64,000 nucleotides of DNA from Clostridia bacterium (GCA_017470145.1 JAFUFB010000013.1:62001-126000); one strand, 5' to 3'; positions 26,059 through 34,487 are shown, counted from the stretch's first letter. Numbers and translations: made by a program. Notes: generated by a model not told the origin, from the letters alone.

Positions 26059-28356
26059 TTAATCTTCCAGCTTCACGATGGGTGCGATGCTCAGGGAAAA
26101 CTCTTTTTCTCCATAGGCTGTAAAGGCGATCACAATTCGCGCGTCCGCCCCCGTGCCATGAATCTCCCGCACCACACCGGCGCCGAATTTCCGATGCAGC
26201 ACCCGCTCTCCGGCCTGGAAAAGGCGGCTCATAGCGCTGTCCGCCCCCTCCCGGGCTTTGCTGGGCGCGAAGCCCTTGCTGACCCCGGGAATCTGATCCA
26301 GGTTCTTCCCCTGGAAGGTCAGCTTCGGTTTTCCGATCTGGCTCATGGGCATCTGGGGCCGGGGCGCGCTCATGGATCGACCGCTGTACCCCGTCCGGGT
26401 CTGGGTCAGGGGCGTTTTTCCGAAGGCCGCTTCCCGCCGGCTGATCCCCGCATCCAGCAGCCGATCCGGGATCTCGCTCAGGAAACGACTGGGGGGATTG
26501 AAGTTGACTTGATTATAGATGGTCCGGTTTCTGGCCCTTGACAGGAACAGCCGTTGCCTGGCCCGGGTAATGCCTACGTACATCAGCCGCCGCTCTTCCT
26601 CCAGCCGGGCATCTTCATTTACACTGCGGCTGCTGGGGAAGATGTTTTCCTCCACCCCGGCGATAAACACGTTCCTGAATTCCAGTCCCTTGGCAGAATG
26701 GAGCGTCATCAGGGTTACATATCCCCGGTCATCCTCCGCCCGGTCCAGATCCGTCACCAAAGCCACGTTTTCCAGATAGCTTTCCAGCGTCGGGTTTTCC
26801 GTCATCTGGGCGAATTCATGAATAGCGCCCATGAATTCGTCCATGTTCTCGATACGGGTCTGGGCTTCATCGCTGTTTTCTCGGACATACTGCTCCCGCA
26901 GGCCCGTTTGCTGAATCAAAGCCTGCACAAATTCCTCCAGGGGCAGGCTGTCCTTCAAGGCGCTGAGCAGGGTCATGGTGGTGAAGAAATCCGTCACGCA
27001 CTTGCGGGGGCGGCTGCCCAGCCCCGCGGGCAAATCGCTGAGGGCGCTGTAAAGGGGCATGTCGTTTTTCTCCGCATGGCTCGCCAGCTCCTGCACCGTG
27101 CTGTCCCCGATGGAACGCCGGGGTACATTGATGATTCGCCGCAGGCTGATGTCATCCGAGGGGTTCACGATGACCCGCAGATAGGCGATGATGTCCTTGA
27201 TTTCCTTCCGATCGTAGAACTTTTGTCCGCCAAAGACCTTGTAGGGAATGCTGGCCCGCATCAACATTTCTTCCAGCACACGGCTCTGGGCATTGGTCCG
27301 ATACAGAATCGCCACATCGCCCATTTTCTCGCCGCCCCGGGTTAAGCTCCGAATGCTGTCCGCGATCCAGGCCGCTTCGTCCCGCTCATCGTCCGCCGCG
27401 AATACCTTGATCTTCTCCCCTTCGCTGATCTGGGTCCACAACTGCTTGTCCTTCCGGTCAGTGTTGTGGGCGATGACCTGGTTCGCCGCGTCCAGGATAG
27501 TGGAGGTGCTGCGATAATTCTGTTCCAGCTTGATAACCTGAGCATCGGGGTAGTCCTTCTCAAAATCCAGGATATTCCGGATGTCCGCCCCGCGCCAGCC
27601 GTAGATGCTCTGATCGTCATCGCCTACGACGCACAGATTCCGACTTTTCTCCGTCAGCAGGCGCACCAGTTCATACTGGGCTTTGTTGGTATCCTGATAC
27701 TCGTCCACCAGAACATATTGAAATCTTTGCCGATAGCTTTCCAGCACCGGGGGATGATCCGCCAGCAGCTCCAGGGTCTTGATCAGCAAATCGTCAAAAT
27801 CCAGCGCGTTCAGGCTCTTGAGGCGCTTCTCATATTCCACCATAATGTCGTGGATCTGGGAGGAGCGATGATCCCGAGGGGATTGCATAAACCATTCGTC
27901 CGGGGAAAACAGCTTGTTCTTCGCGTCGCTGATCTTCCCCTTCACCTCCCGAATGGGGATGTATTTATCGTCGATGTTCAGCCGCTTCAAGATTTCCTTC
28001 AGCACCGTGGTCTGATCATCATCATCGTAGATGCCGAAGGACCGAGCGTAGCCCAGCTTCTCAATATCCCTGCGCAGAATTCGAGCGCAGGTGGAGTGAA
28101 AGGTGCTGATCCAGGCGTCGTCCGCCGCCTCGTTGCCCACCAATTGGGCAATCCGGGTCTTCATTTCCTTGGCTGCTTTATTCGTAAAGGTCAGGGCCAG
28201 TATATTCCAGGCTCGCACCCCGTGATCAATCAAATTTGCCACCCGGGCGGTCAGGGCTCTGGTTTTCCCGCTGCCCGCACCCGCCAGAATCAATACCGGG
28301 CCTTCCAGTGTCTCTACCGCTAACCGTTGTTCCCTGTTCAGTCCGCTTAAATCCAT
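26059..28356 (-). CDS. pcrA: ATP-dependent DNA helicase PcrA (UvrD family)
   Basis: A 765-residue superfamily 1A helicase acting in repair and in clearing recombination intermediates. Motif I is GAGSGKTRALTARV, motif II is VDEYQDTN, motif IV includes LEQNYRST, and motif VI is VGITRARQRLFLS. The C-terminus ends in a Tudor-like domain (GERVLHRKFGAGVV) that in PcrA contacts RNA polymerase. It lies 87 bp upstream of ligA and 97 bp downstream of the YerC-like gene. Confidence 0.97.
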   Translation of the reverse strand: MDLSGLNREQRLAVETLEGPVLILAGAGSGKTRALTARVANLIDHGVRAWNILALTFTNKAAKEMKTRIAQLVGNEAADDAWISTFHSTCARILRRDIEKLGYARSFGIYDDDDQTTVLKEILKRLNIDDKYIPIREVKGKISDAKNKLFSPDEWFMQSPRDHRSSQIHDIMVEYEKRLKSLNALDFDDLLIKTLELLADHPPVLESYRQRFQYVLVDEYQDTNKAQYELVRLLTEKSRNLCVVGDDDQSIYGWRGADIRNILDFEKDYPDAQVIKLEQNYRSTSTILDAANQVIAHNTDRKDKQLWTQISEGEKIKVFAADDERDEAAWIADSIRSLTRGGEKMGDVAILYRTNAQSRVLEEMLMRASIPYKVFGGQKFYDRKEIKDIIAYLRVIVNPSDDISLRRIINVPRRSIGDSTVQELASHAEKNDMPLYSALSDLPAGLGSRPRKCVTDFFTTMTLLSALKDSLPLEEFVQALIQQTGLREQYVRENSDEAQTRIENMDEFMGAIHEFAQMTENPTLESYLENVALVTDLDRAEDDRGYVTLMTLHSAKGLEFRNVFIAGVEENIFPSSRSVNEDARLEEERRLMYVGITRARQRLFLSRARNRTIYNQVNFNPPSRFLSEIPDRLLDAGISRREAAFGKTPLTQTRTGYSGRSMSAPRPQMPMSQIGKPKLTFQGKNLDQIPGVSKGFAPSKAREGADSAMSRLFQAGERVLHRKFGAGVVREIHGTGADARIVIAFTAYGEKEFSLSIAPIVKLED

Positions 28357-28401
28357 GTTTGATCAATTTCCTCTTCTGTTCTGCTCTGCTCTGGTACATC
28401 C

Positions 28402-28423
28402 GGTGATATCAATTGCTATCACC
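28402..28423. promoter_or_regulatory. Inverted repeat upstream of pcrA
   Basis: GGTGATA and TATCACC form a perfect 7-bp inverted repeat around an 8-bp spacer in the yerC-pcrA gap. It resembles an operator more than a terminator, since no T tract follows on the minus strand. The binder is unknown; the adjacent TrpR-like protein is one candidate. Confidence 0.4.
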
Positions 28424-28452
28424 TGTCCATCGGTCTATCCCGAAGGCCAGCT

Positions 28453-28755
28453 TTATTTCTCCGTATCTCCCTTAATCTTCCCCAGCACCCGATCATACCC
28501 ATCGGCGCCATAGCTGAGGGAGCGCTTCACCCGGGAAATCGTGGCGCTGGAGGCTCCTGTCTCGTCCGCGATTTTCTGATAGGTTTCCTTCTGGCGCAAA
28601 AGATACGCCACCTCCAGCCGCTGGGCGATGCTTCGAATTTCAGGGATTGTGCACAGGTCCTCAAAAAAGCGGTAGGCGTCCTCCTCCGTCTCCAACGCGA
28701 GCACCGCCTGCATCAGCATATCCGTCTGCCTGTTGCGAATCTTCGGCTCAAACAT
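28453..28755 (-). CDS. YerC/YecD family TrpR-like DNA-binding protein
   Basis: A 100-residue protein of the TrpR superfamily. The helix-turn-helix reads ETYQKIADETGASSATISRVKRSL, split by two helices, and the upstream helix FFEDLCTIPEIRSIAQRLEVA is typical. B. subtilis YerC sits in the pcrB-pcrA region, so the context is conserved. The regulator's target is not known. It has its own promoter at 28810-28838. Confidence 0.9.
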   Translation of the reverse strand: MFEPKIRNRQTDMLMQAVLALETEEDAYRFFEDLCTIPEIRSIAQRLEVAYLLRQKETYQKIADETGASSATISRVKRSLSYGADGYDRVLGKIKGDTEK

Positions 28756-28809
28756 CTTTGTTCCACTCCCCTTTTATCAAGGCAATTTCACGCTTTACCT
28801 TGCGACAAT

Positions 28810-28838
28810 ATGATACACCAAAACCCTGGAAAAGACAA
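28810..28838 (-). promoter_or_regulatory. Promoter before the YerC-like gene
   Basis: Minus-strand -35 TTGTCT (28833-28838) and -10 TATCAT (28810-28815) with 17-bp spacing. It lies just after the glutamine synthetase terminator, so it could drive the long downstream run of genes. Confidence 0.6.
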
Positions 28839-28854
28839 ATGAAAAAAGTGTTTC

Positions 28855-28881
28855 AAAAAAGCCTCCCAGGAAGGGAAGCTT
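28855..28881 (-). terminator. Terminator of glutamine synthetase III
   Basis: On the minus strand AAGCTTCCC and GGGAGGCTT form a 9-bp stem (one G-U pair) followed by TTTTTT. Confidence 0.85.
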
Positions 28882-28941
28882 CATGAAAAAATCGGCGCGG
28901 GACGGGTTCTGGAGTGGATCTCCTCCCACGGCTTATATCGG

Positions 28942-31032
28942 TTAAATGTTGAACAGCAATTCATCGTAGGTCGGGAAGGGCCAGGCCTTTCGATCCGTGA
29001 TGGTTTCCAGCTCATCCGCCGCCTTCCGCAGCTCCGCCATCTTTGCCATCACCACGTCCCGCATGTACCGGGCATGCTCCAGGGGCTCTCCTTCCTTGGG
29101 CTGGTTCTCCAGGGCCCGGGCCAGGTGATCAATCCCCTGATTCAGCCCATCGCATCCGGCGCACAGCTTTTCCACCAGCTCGTCGGCAGCGGTGTGGGGC
29201 AGCATCTGTCCAAACTGCAGAATCTGATTCCCTGCCGCAGCCATCTCTCCTGTATATTTCAGAACCGCAGGCAGAATCTCCCGCCGGGCCATCATCAGCA
29301 TGGTCTTGGCTTCGATCCCAATCATCTTGGCATAAGCGTCCAGCCCGATATCCCGACGGCTCCGCAGCTCGTTTTCCGTCAGCACCTTATGGGTGGCAAA
29401 CAGCTGAATTGTGTTCTCCTCCGTGTAGCAGGGCAGCGCATCCACGGTGGTGTCCAGCTTCCGAAGTCCCCGTCGGGCCGCTTCCTCCACCCACTCGGCG
29501 GAGTAATTATTTCCGTTGAAGATGATGCGCTTATGCTCCCGAATGTTCCGAACGATCAAATCGTGCAGGGTTTCCTGGAAATTCTCCGCCCCCTCCAGCT
29601 CGTCCGCGAATTGACGCAGGCTTTCCGCCACAATGGTATTCAGCACCACGTTTGCCGTGGAGATGGAGGCGCTGGAGCCCAGGGACCGGAATTCGAATTT
29701 GTTTCCAGTAAAGGCGAAGGGCGAGGTCCGGTTCCGGTCCGTCGTATCCTTGGGGAACTTGGGCAGCATATGGACGCCCACCGTCATTTCGGACTTCTCT
29801 CTTCCGCTGTAATCCGTCCCCTTTTCAATGGATTCAAGGATCTCCGTCAGCTCGTCCCCCAGGAAAATGGAAATAATCGCTGGCGGCGCCTCGAATCCGC
29901 CCAGCCGGTGGTCATTTCCTGCGCTGGCCACGGAGGCCCGCAGCATGCCCTGGTTTTCGTCCACCGCCTTGATGACGCTCATGAGGAACAGCAGGAACTG
30001 GGCGCTTTCATGGGGGCTATCCCCCGGCTCCAGCAGGTTGTATCCTGTGTTCGTAGTCAGGCTCCAGTTATTGTGTTTGCCGCTGCCATTAACCCCTTCG
30101 AAGGGCTTTTCGTTCAGCAGGCACATGAGCCCGTGCCGTCCAGCCACCTTTTTCATGATTTCCATGGTCAGCTGGTTATGGTCGCAGGCCACGTTGACCG
30201 TGGAGTAGATGGGCGCCATCTCGTGCTGGGCGGGGGCCGTCTCGTTGTGCTCCGTCTTCGCCAGCACCCCCAGCTTCCACAGCTCCTCGTTCAGCTCGGT
30301 CATAAAGGCCTGGACCCGGGGCTTAATGGTGCCAAAGAAATGATCCCCCAGCTCCTGTCCCTTGGGGGCCAGAGCGCCAAAGAGGGTCCGCCCGGCAAAG
30401 ATCAGGTCGCTGCGCTGGTCGTATAGCTTTTTGTCCACCAGGAAGTATTCCTGCTCGGGGCCCACGCTGGGCATGACCCGGGTGGCGTCCTCCCGGCCGA
30501 ACAACTTCAGGATGCGAACCGCTTGACGGCTCACCGCCTCCATGGAGCGCAGCAGGGGCGTTTTTTTATCCAGAGCTTCCCCGCTGTAGGAGCAATAAGC
30601 TGTAGGGATGCAAAGGGTGTGCTCCTTGATGAAGGCGTAGGAGGTAGGATCCCACGCGGTATATCCTCTGGCCTCAAAGGTGGACCGCAGGCCGCCGCTG
30701 GGCAGGCTGCTGGCGTCCGCCTCCCCTCGAACCAATTCCTTCCCGCTGAATTCGTTGATAATCTTCCCCCCGCCTACTGGGGTAATAAAGGCGTCATGCT
30801 TTTCCGCCGTGACGCTGTTCAGGGGCTGAAACCAATGGGTATAGTGGGTGGCGCCTTTTTCCATGGCCCAATCCTTCATGGCGTTGGCCACCACGCTGGC
30901 CACCTGGGCGTCCAGCCGCCGCCCATCGTCGATGGTCTTGTGCAGCGCCTTGTAGGTTTCCTTCGGCAACCTCTCCCGCATCACATCGTCATTGAAGACA
31001 CTGATTCCAAACAACTCATTTACAGAACCCAT
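28942..31032 (-). CDS. glnN: Type III glutamine synthetase
   Basis: A 696-residue enzyme that assimilates ammonium into glutamine. It belongs to the GSIII family of anaerobes and cyanobacteria, about 250 residues longer than GSI. It starts MGSVNELFGISVFND, and includes GGLRSTFEARGYTAWD, VGPEQEYFLV, TEHNETAPAQHEMAP and NRTSPFAFTGNKFEFR. The ATG at 31032 follows GGGAGG by ten bases. An upstream in-frame ATG at 31104 lies inside the -35 box of the promoter and cannot be used. No GlnR or nitrogen-sensing site was recognised. Confidence 0.96.
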   Translation of the reverse strand: MGSVNELFGISVFNDDVMRERLPKETYKALHKTIDDGRRLDAQVASVVANAMKDWAMEKGATHYTHWFQPLNSVTAEKHDAFITPVGGGKIINEFSGKELVRGEADASSLPSGGLRSTFEARGYTAWDPTSYAFIKEHTLCIPTAYCSYSGEALDKKTPLLRSMEAVSRQAVRILKLFGREDATRVMPSVGPEQEYFLVDKKLYDQRSDLIFAGRTLFGALAPKGQELGDHFFGTIKPRVQAFMTELNEELWKLGVLAKTEHNETAPAQHEMAPIYSTVNVACDHNQLTMEIMKKVAGRHGLMCLLNEKPFEGVNGSGKHNNWSLTTNTGYNLLEPGDSPHESAQFLLFLMSVIKAVDENQGMLRASVASAGNDHRLGGFEAPPAIISIFLGDELTEILESIEKGTDYSGREKSEMTVGVHMLPKFPKDTTDRNRTSPFAFTGNKFEFRSLGSSASISTANVVLNTIVAESLRQFADELEGAENFQETLHDLIVRNIREHKRIIFNGNNYSAEWVEEAARRGLRKLDTTVDALPCYTEENTIQLFATHKVLTENELRSRRDIGLDAYAKMIGIEAKTMLMMARREILPAVLKYTGEMAAAGNQILQFGQMLPHTAADELVEKLCAGCDGLNQGIDHLARALENQPKEGEPLEHARYMRDVVMAKMAELRKAADELETITDRKAWPFPTYDELLFNI

Positions 31033-31075
31033 CCGGGGTCGTCCTCCCTCTGCCGCCCTTCTGGCAACGCTTGCA

Positions 31076-31104
31076 AGTTTAGAGGATGCGGCCTTCCTTG
31101 TCAA
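31076..31104 (-). promoter_or_regulatory. Promoter of glnN
   Basis: Minus-strand TTGACA (31099-31104), 17-bp spacer, TAAACT (31076-31081). The start site near 31069 leaves a ~37-base leader before the ATG at 31032. Confidence 0.8.
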
Positions 31105-31150
31105 GGGACTTGGCTGCTTCTTCCCTGCATTTTTTGAGGCCGTTTTCGGT

Positions 31151-31588
31151 TCATTCCGCCTCCAAAAGGAAACTCAGCTCCTGAATCCTTTCCCGCTTAG
31201 GCATCCGAATCAAGCCAAAGCTGGCAAAGATGGGATAGATGTAACTGGCGCCAAAGGCGATTAGCTTCTTTGGCCCTGAAACCAGTGGAACTTCCTCGCC
31301 CTGTTCTTCCTGGAAGACGCGCACCTGCTCCAGCGCAATGTCCACGGAGGCCCGGGTGATGCTCTTGCCCTTCTTCCGGTCGATGACCATTTCATTGGCC
31401 CATCCGGGCACCTCCTGCCCTTGATAGTGCTTCCCGCTTTTTCCCACATCCTGCCGAACAGTGTAGGAAAAAGGCACTCCCGGCGCGCGGCCCCGGCCGC
31501 TGGTTTCAAAGGTCTCTCCCTGGTGCTCAATGATCATTTTCCAAACCGCAAAGGATGGATCCTCCTGCGTCCAAATACTTTCAGCCAT
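31151..31588 (-). CDS. Conserved-looking hypothetical protein
   Basis: I do not recognise this 145-residue protein. It is probably cytoplasmic, without a signal peptide. Residues 1-75 are mixed with a Gly/Arg-rich stretch (ETSGRGRAPGVPFSYTVR) and a basic turn (VIDRKKGKSITRASVDIALEQV), followed by a hydrophobic patch (FGASYIYPIFASFGL). The start ATG at 31588 has GGGAG 5 bases upstream. It lies between the rubrerythrin terminator and the glnN promoter, and no clear promoter of its own is visible. An Arg/Lys-rich helix could contact nucleic acid, but that is speculation. Confidence 0.65.
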   Translation of the reverse strand: MAESIWTQEDPSFAVWKMIIEHQGETFETSGRGRAPGVPFSYTVRQDVGKSGKHYQGQEVPGWANEMVIDRKKGKSITRASVDIALEQVRVFQEEQGEEVPLVSGPKKLIAFGASYIYPIFASFGLIRMPKRERIQELSFLLEAE

Positions 31589-31611
31589 CTATACTCCCTG
31601 CCTCCCATTAG

Positions 31612-31646
31612 AAAAAGGGGAATTACCCTTTTCGAGCAATTCCCCC
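31612..31646 (-). terminator. Terminator of rubrerythrin
   Basis: GGGGAATT and AATTCCCC pair around a 13-base loop, and the minus strand continues with CTTTTTC. Confidence 0.75.
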
Positions 31647-31676
31647 AGATTGGTTCATTCCGACCAATTCTGCCAA

Positions 31677-32222
31677 TTACTTGTCCCCGAAGTACCGCTT
31701 CAGCAGGCCGGCGAAAGCCTTGCCGTGGCGAGCTTCGTCCCGGGCCATTTCATGCACGGTGTCGTGGATGGCATCCAGGTTCAGGGCCTTGGCGCGCTTG
31801 GCCAGATCGGTCTTCCCGGCGGTAGCGCCGTTTTCAGCTTCCACGCGCATCCGCAGATTCTTCTCCGTGGAATCCGTCAGCTTCTCGCCCAGCAGCTCTG
31901 CGAACTTGGCGGCATGCTCCGCTTCTTCGAAAGCGGCGGTCTTCCAGTATTCCGCGATTTCGGGATATCCTTCCCGAGCGGCTACGCGGCCCATGGCCAG
32001 ATACATTCCCACCTCAGAGCATTCGCCCTCAAAGTTGGAACGCAGATCCTCCAGAATGTCTTCCGGCGCGCCCTGCGCCACGCCCAGCACATGCTCGGCC
32101 GCCCAGGTCATCTCTTCTTCCTGCTTGATGAACTTGCTGGCAGGCGCCTTACAAACCGGGCACTTTTCCGGCGCTTCGGGACCTTCATGCACATAACCGC
32201 ATACGCTGCAAACCCACTTCAT
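31677..32222 (-). CDS. Rubrerythrin with N-terminal rubredoxin (NADH peroxidase type)
   Basis: A 181-residue di-iron protein that reduces hydrogen peroxide in anaerobes. The rubredoxin domain is at the N-terminus (Cys5, Cys8, Cys21, Cys24), the reverse of classical rubrerythrin and matching the reverse rubrerythrin (Rbr3A/NADH peroxidase) group of Clostridia. The ferritin-like four-helix bundle follows with [18 protein letters not shown] and [15 protein letters not shown] carrying Glu/His iron ligands. It is monocistronic, with a promoter at 32279-32308 and its own terminator. Confidence 0.95.
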   Translation of the reverse strand: MKWVCSVCGYVHEGPEAPEKCPVCKAPASKFIKQEEEMTWAAEHVLGVAQGAPEDILEDLRSNFEGECSEVGMYLAMGRVAAREGYPEIAEYWKTAAFEEAEHAAKFAELLGEKLTDSTEKNLRMRVEAENGATAGKTDLAKRAKALNLDAIHDTVHEMARDEARHGKAFAGLLKRYFGDK

Positions 32223-32278
32223 AATACATACACCTCCGATAAAAATTTCTGTCGGAATTGTTCTTCCTCACATCGGGA

Positions 32279-32308
32279 AGTATACCATATTCTCCCCCAG
32301 AAAAGCAA
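32279..32308 (-). promoter_or_regulatory. Promoter of rubrerythrin
   Basis: Minus-strand -35 TTGCTT (32303-32308), 18-bp spacer, -10 TATACT (32279-32284). The ~50-base leader ends in GGAGGTG before the ATG at 32222. No PerR-like box was identified with confidence. Confidence 0.6.
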
Positions 32309-32391
32309 CCTCTCTTTGCAGAGTATTTTGTTGCCTGAGTGCAACATTTTCAACGCTTCTCTGCCTCTGGGGAAGACCTTCGCGAAGCTTT

Positions 32392-33501
32392 CTAATCGCT
32401 GAAATTGTTATCAAAATTGATGTCCGAGTGATACCCTGGCAGATACTCCTGTATATGCCCTTCCAGATCCTCCTTCAGGGCTGGCCGATCCACGTTGAAA
32501 TCCGTCATGACATCGATAGTAATATACTTCGCCCGGTCGTCGATGTAGATGGCGTGGGTACCTAGTACCCCCGCGTGCTCCATAGCCGTTTTGTGGATGC
32601 TCTCCCGCAGCTCACGATGCTCCTGGTCTATGGCATAAATGCCGATGGTCAGAATCACCTTGTATTTCGCCATGACCTCTTCTGAAATCGCTCGCGACAG
32701 CAGATGAATCTGATCCGCCTTGAGGTCCGCGGGAATTTCGATGTGCACCGAGCCGATGGCGTAATCCGGGCCGTAATCATGCAGCACCAGATCGTAAGCG
32801 CCCAGCACTTGATCAAAGCTGCATACCGTTTCCCGAATCGCCTTGGAAACCTCGCTGTCCGGCCGGTTACCGATGACGCTGGAGATGGATTCCATTAGCA
32901 TCTCCCATCCGGCCTTGATGATGAAAATCGCGATGATCGTACCGATCCATCCGTCCAGGGTGATGTGAAACAGCAGCGTGATTCCAATTCCCACCAGGGT
33001 GGAGGCGGAAAGAATCGCGTCAAAGCTGGCGTCAGAGCCGGAGGCAATCAGCGCTTCAGACTGATATTTTTCCCCCTGTCCCTTCACAAATCGGCCAAGA
33101 ACGATCTTGACCACCACCGCCACGGCAACGATCACAATGCTGGCGATGGAATAATCCGGCATTTCCGGCTGAAAGATTTTCTGCAGGGATTCCCATAGCG
33201 CGGTGACGCCGGCGGCGATCACGATCCCCGCCACGATGATGGCGCTGAAATACTCAATTCTCCCGTGGCCAAAGGGATGCTTCTCGTCCGGCTTTTTACG
33301 GGCCAGTTTGATCCCAATAATGGTCACGATGGAGGAAATCGCGTCCGTCAGGTTGTTCACCGCGTCCAGCACGATGGAAATAGACCCGGCGATCAGCCCC
33401 ACCATGGCTTTAAATCCGCTGAGCAATAAATTGACGATCACCCCGATGATGCTGGTCCTGGTAATCCCCTGCTCCCGAGTAAGGTTTGACATATGTGTCA
33501 T
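32392..33501 (-). CDS. Cation diffusion facilitator family transporter
   Basis: About 370 residues. Six membrane segments begin near residue 16 (SIIGVIVNLLLSGFKAMVGL), with the metal-site motif VLDAVNNLTDA and the HPFGHGRIEY segment after TM2. A cytoplasmic C-terminal domain contains the CDF dimerisation fold. The family exports Zn, Co, Fe or Mn in exchange for protons; the ion cannot be read from the sequence. The ATG at 33537 lies before the predicted transcription start, so a start at 33501 (or 33492) is used; the GAAAGGGGG run just upstream is the likely ribosome site. It is divergent from the riboswitch gene. Confidence 0.92.
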   Translation of the reverse strand: MTHMSNLTREQGITRTSIIGVIVNLLLSGFKAMVGLIAGSISIVLDAVNNLTDAISSIVTIIGIKLARKKPDEKHPFGHGRIEYFSAIIVAGIVIAAGVTALWESLQKIFQPEMPDYSIASIVIVAVAVVVKIVLGRFVKGQGEKYQSEALIASGSDASFDAILSASTLVGIGITLLFHITLDGWIGTIIAIFIIKAGWEMLMESISSVIGNRPDSEVSKAIRETVCSFDQVLGAYDLVLHDYGPDYAIGSVHIEIPADLKADQIHLLSRAISEEVMAKYKVILTIGIYAIDQEHRELRESIHKTAMEHAGVLGTHAIYIDDRAKYITIDVMTDFNVDRPALKEDLEGHIQEYLPGYHSDINFDNNFSD

Positions 33502-33538
33502 AGCCCCCTTTCTCTCGCCTGCTTGATCTGCTGCCATG

Positions 33539-33568
33539 ATTATATATGACCAAAGTTTTGTTAGTCAA
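33539..33568 (-). promoter_or_regulatory. Promoter of the CDF transporter
   Basis: Minus-strand -35 TTGACT (33563-33568), 18-bp spacer, -10 TATAAT (33539-33544). Its -35 box is immediately adjacent to that of the divergent promoter. Confidence 0.8.
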
Positions 33569-33597
33569 TTGCACTTCCCATCTTATTTTGGTATACT
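33569..33597 (+). promoter_or_regulatory. Promoter of the cobalamin riboswitch transcript
   Basis: Plus-strand -35 TTGCAC (33569-33574), 17-bp spacer, -10 TATACT (33592-33597). The transcript should start near 33604, at the riboswitch. Confidence 0.8.
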
Positions 33598-33602
33598 TTG
33601 AC

Positions 33603-33780
33603 GGCTCTGGGAAGGAAGCAGGTCCAAGGCCTGCGCGAGCCCGTCGCCGTAGGGCGGATCAATCCCTCTGTCTTACTCCCTGCCGCAAGGGAGGAAAACT
33701 GCCATTGGCCTCTTCTTCAGAAACAGGCTGAGAAGGCTGGGCAAAGGCCGCCGAGCCGGAATATTTCCCTGAGCTGGAAG
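33603..33780 (+). ncRNA. Cobalamin (B12) riboswitch
   Basis: The element shows the conserved parts of the cobalamin family in order: a GGGAA segment with paired CAGGTCC...GGCCTG (33610-33632), the CCCGTCGCCGTAGGGCGG core (33640-33657), a GCCATTGG box at 33701-33708, GGGCAAAGGC (33739-33748) and GAGCCGGAATA (33753-33763), which corresponds to the 3' B12-box. A further stem (33784-33791 with 33821-33828) lies before the ribosome site and has no T tract, so control is probably at translation. I judged this by motif, not by covariance search. Confidence 0.82.
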
Positions 33781-33868
33781 AAAGCTTCTCCTGTATGCGC
33801 GAGCGCCGCGGGGGTTCCCGGGAGAAGCCGATGGTAACCTAAAATCAATAAAGGAGATGCAAAGTACA

Positions 33869-34324
33869 ATGAGAAAGTCTAATTTCAAAAAATGGCTTTC
33901 GCTGGTCCTTTGCCTTGCGCTGCTTGCGGCAGCGGCGCTGAGCACTGCGGCCTTTGCGGAAACCGCAACGGAAACCGAGGAAGTCGTTATCCTCATGACC
34001 GGCACCCAGGAAGAACCTGTGGAACTGGGAGAAGGCGAAGTTTCGTTCCTTTTCCAGGTCATCGACACGGAAGGCGCGGAAGCCTGGTTCAAGGTGAACA
34101 CCGACGCGGAGACCGTCGGCGCGGCCCTGCTGGAGAATGAGCTGGTGAACGGTTCCGAAAGCGAGTATGGTCTGTATGTTACCTCCGTCTGCGGCATCGA
34201 GCTGATTTGGTCCGAAGAGAATCCCCACTACTGGGCCTTCTACATCAATGGCGAATATGCCCAGACCGGCGTGGATACCACTCCCATCGAAGCAGATACC
34301 GTGTATCTGTTCAAGGCGGAGTAA
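33869..34324 (+). CDS. Secreted DUF4430 (transcobalamin-like C-terminal domain) protein
   Basis: A 151-residue protein with a Sec signal peptide (MRKSNFKKWLSLVLCLALL, cleavage after AFA near residue 29) and one DUF4430 domain. Recognised features are TVGAALLENELV, YGLYVTSVCGIE and YWAFYINGEYAQTGVDTTPI, as in the beta domain of transcobalamin and intrinsic factor and in bacterial DUF4430 proteins. The riboswitch upstream makes a role in cobalamin binding or uptake likely. There is no lipobox, LPxTG or membrane anchor, so it should be free outside the cell. The ATG at 33857 sits in the GGAG sequence and is not used; 33869 is. Confidence 0.88.
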   Translation: MRKSNFKKWLSLVLCLALLAAAALSTAAFAETATETEEVVILMTGTQEEPVELGEGEVSFLFQVIDTEGAEAWFKVNTDAETVGAALLENELVNGSESEYGLYVTSVCGIELIWSEENPHYWAFYINGEYAQTGVDTTPIEADTVYLFKAE

Positions 34325-34345
34325 TCCTCACCCAATAATCTTCCT

Positions 34346-34372
34346 CCCGGAGCGAAAGCTCCGGGATTTTGT
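34346..34372 (+). terminator. Terminator of the DUF4430 gene
   Basis: CCCGGAGC-GAAA-GCTCCGGG (34346-34365) followed by ATTTTGTT. Confidence 0.85.
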
Positions 34373-34461
34373 TGTCAGATAGACTTTTCAGGGCGTGAAA
34401 TCAAACCGCCAGATCATAACCTGACGTTTGAGGCTCTATAATTACTTCAAACAAAATAGAT

Positions 34462-34487
34462 CCCGGAGCGAAGGCTCCGGGAAGTTT
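34462..34487 (-). terminator. Terminator of the metal operon
   Basis: On the minus strand CCCGGAGC-CTTC-GCTCCGGG is followed by a loose T-rich tract (TCTATTTTGTTT). The stem is identical to that of the plus-strand terminator 100 bp to the left. Confidence 0.65.

Noticed and set aside
31033-31104. Earlier start of glutamine synthetase at 31104
   Set aside because: The ATG lies in the -35 box of a consensus promoter, before the transcription start.
33502-33537. Earlier start of the CDF transporter at 33537
   Set aside because: The ATG directly follows the -10 box and precedes the predicted +1.
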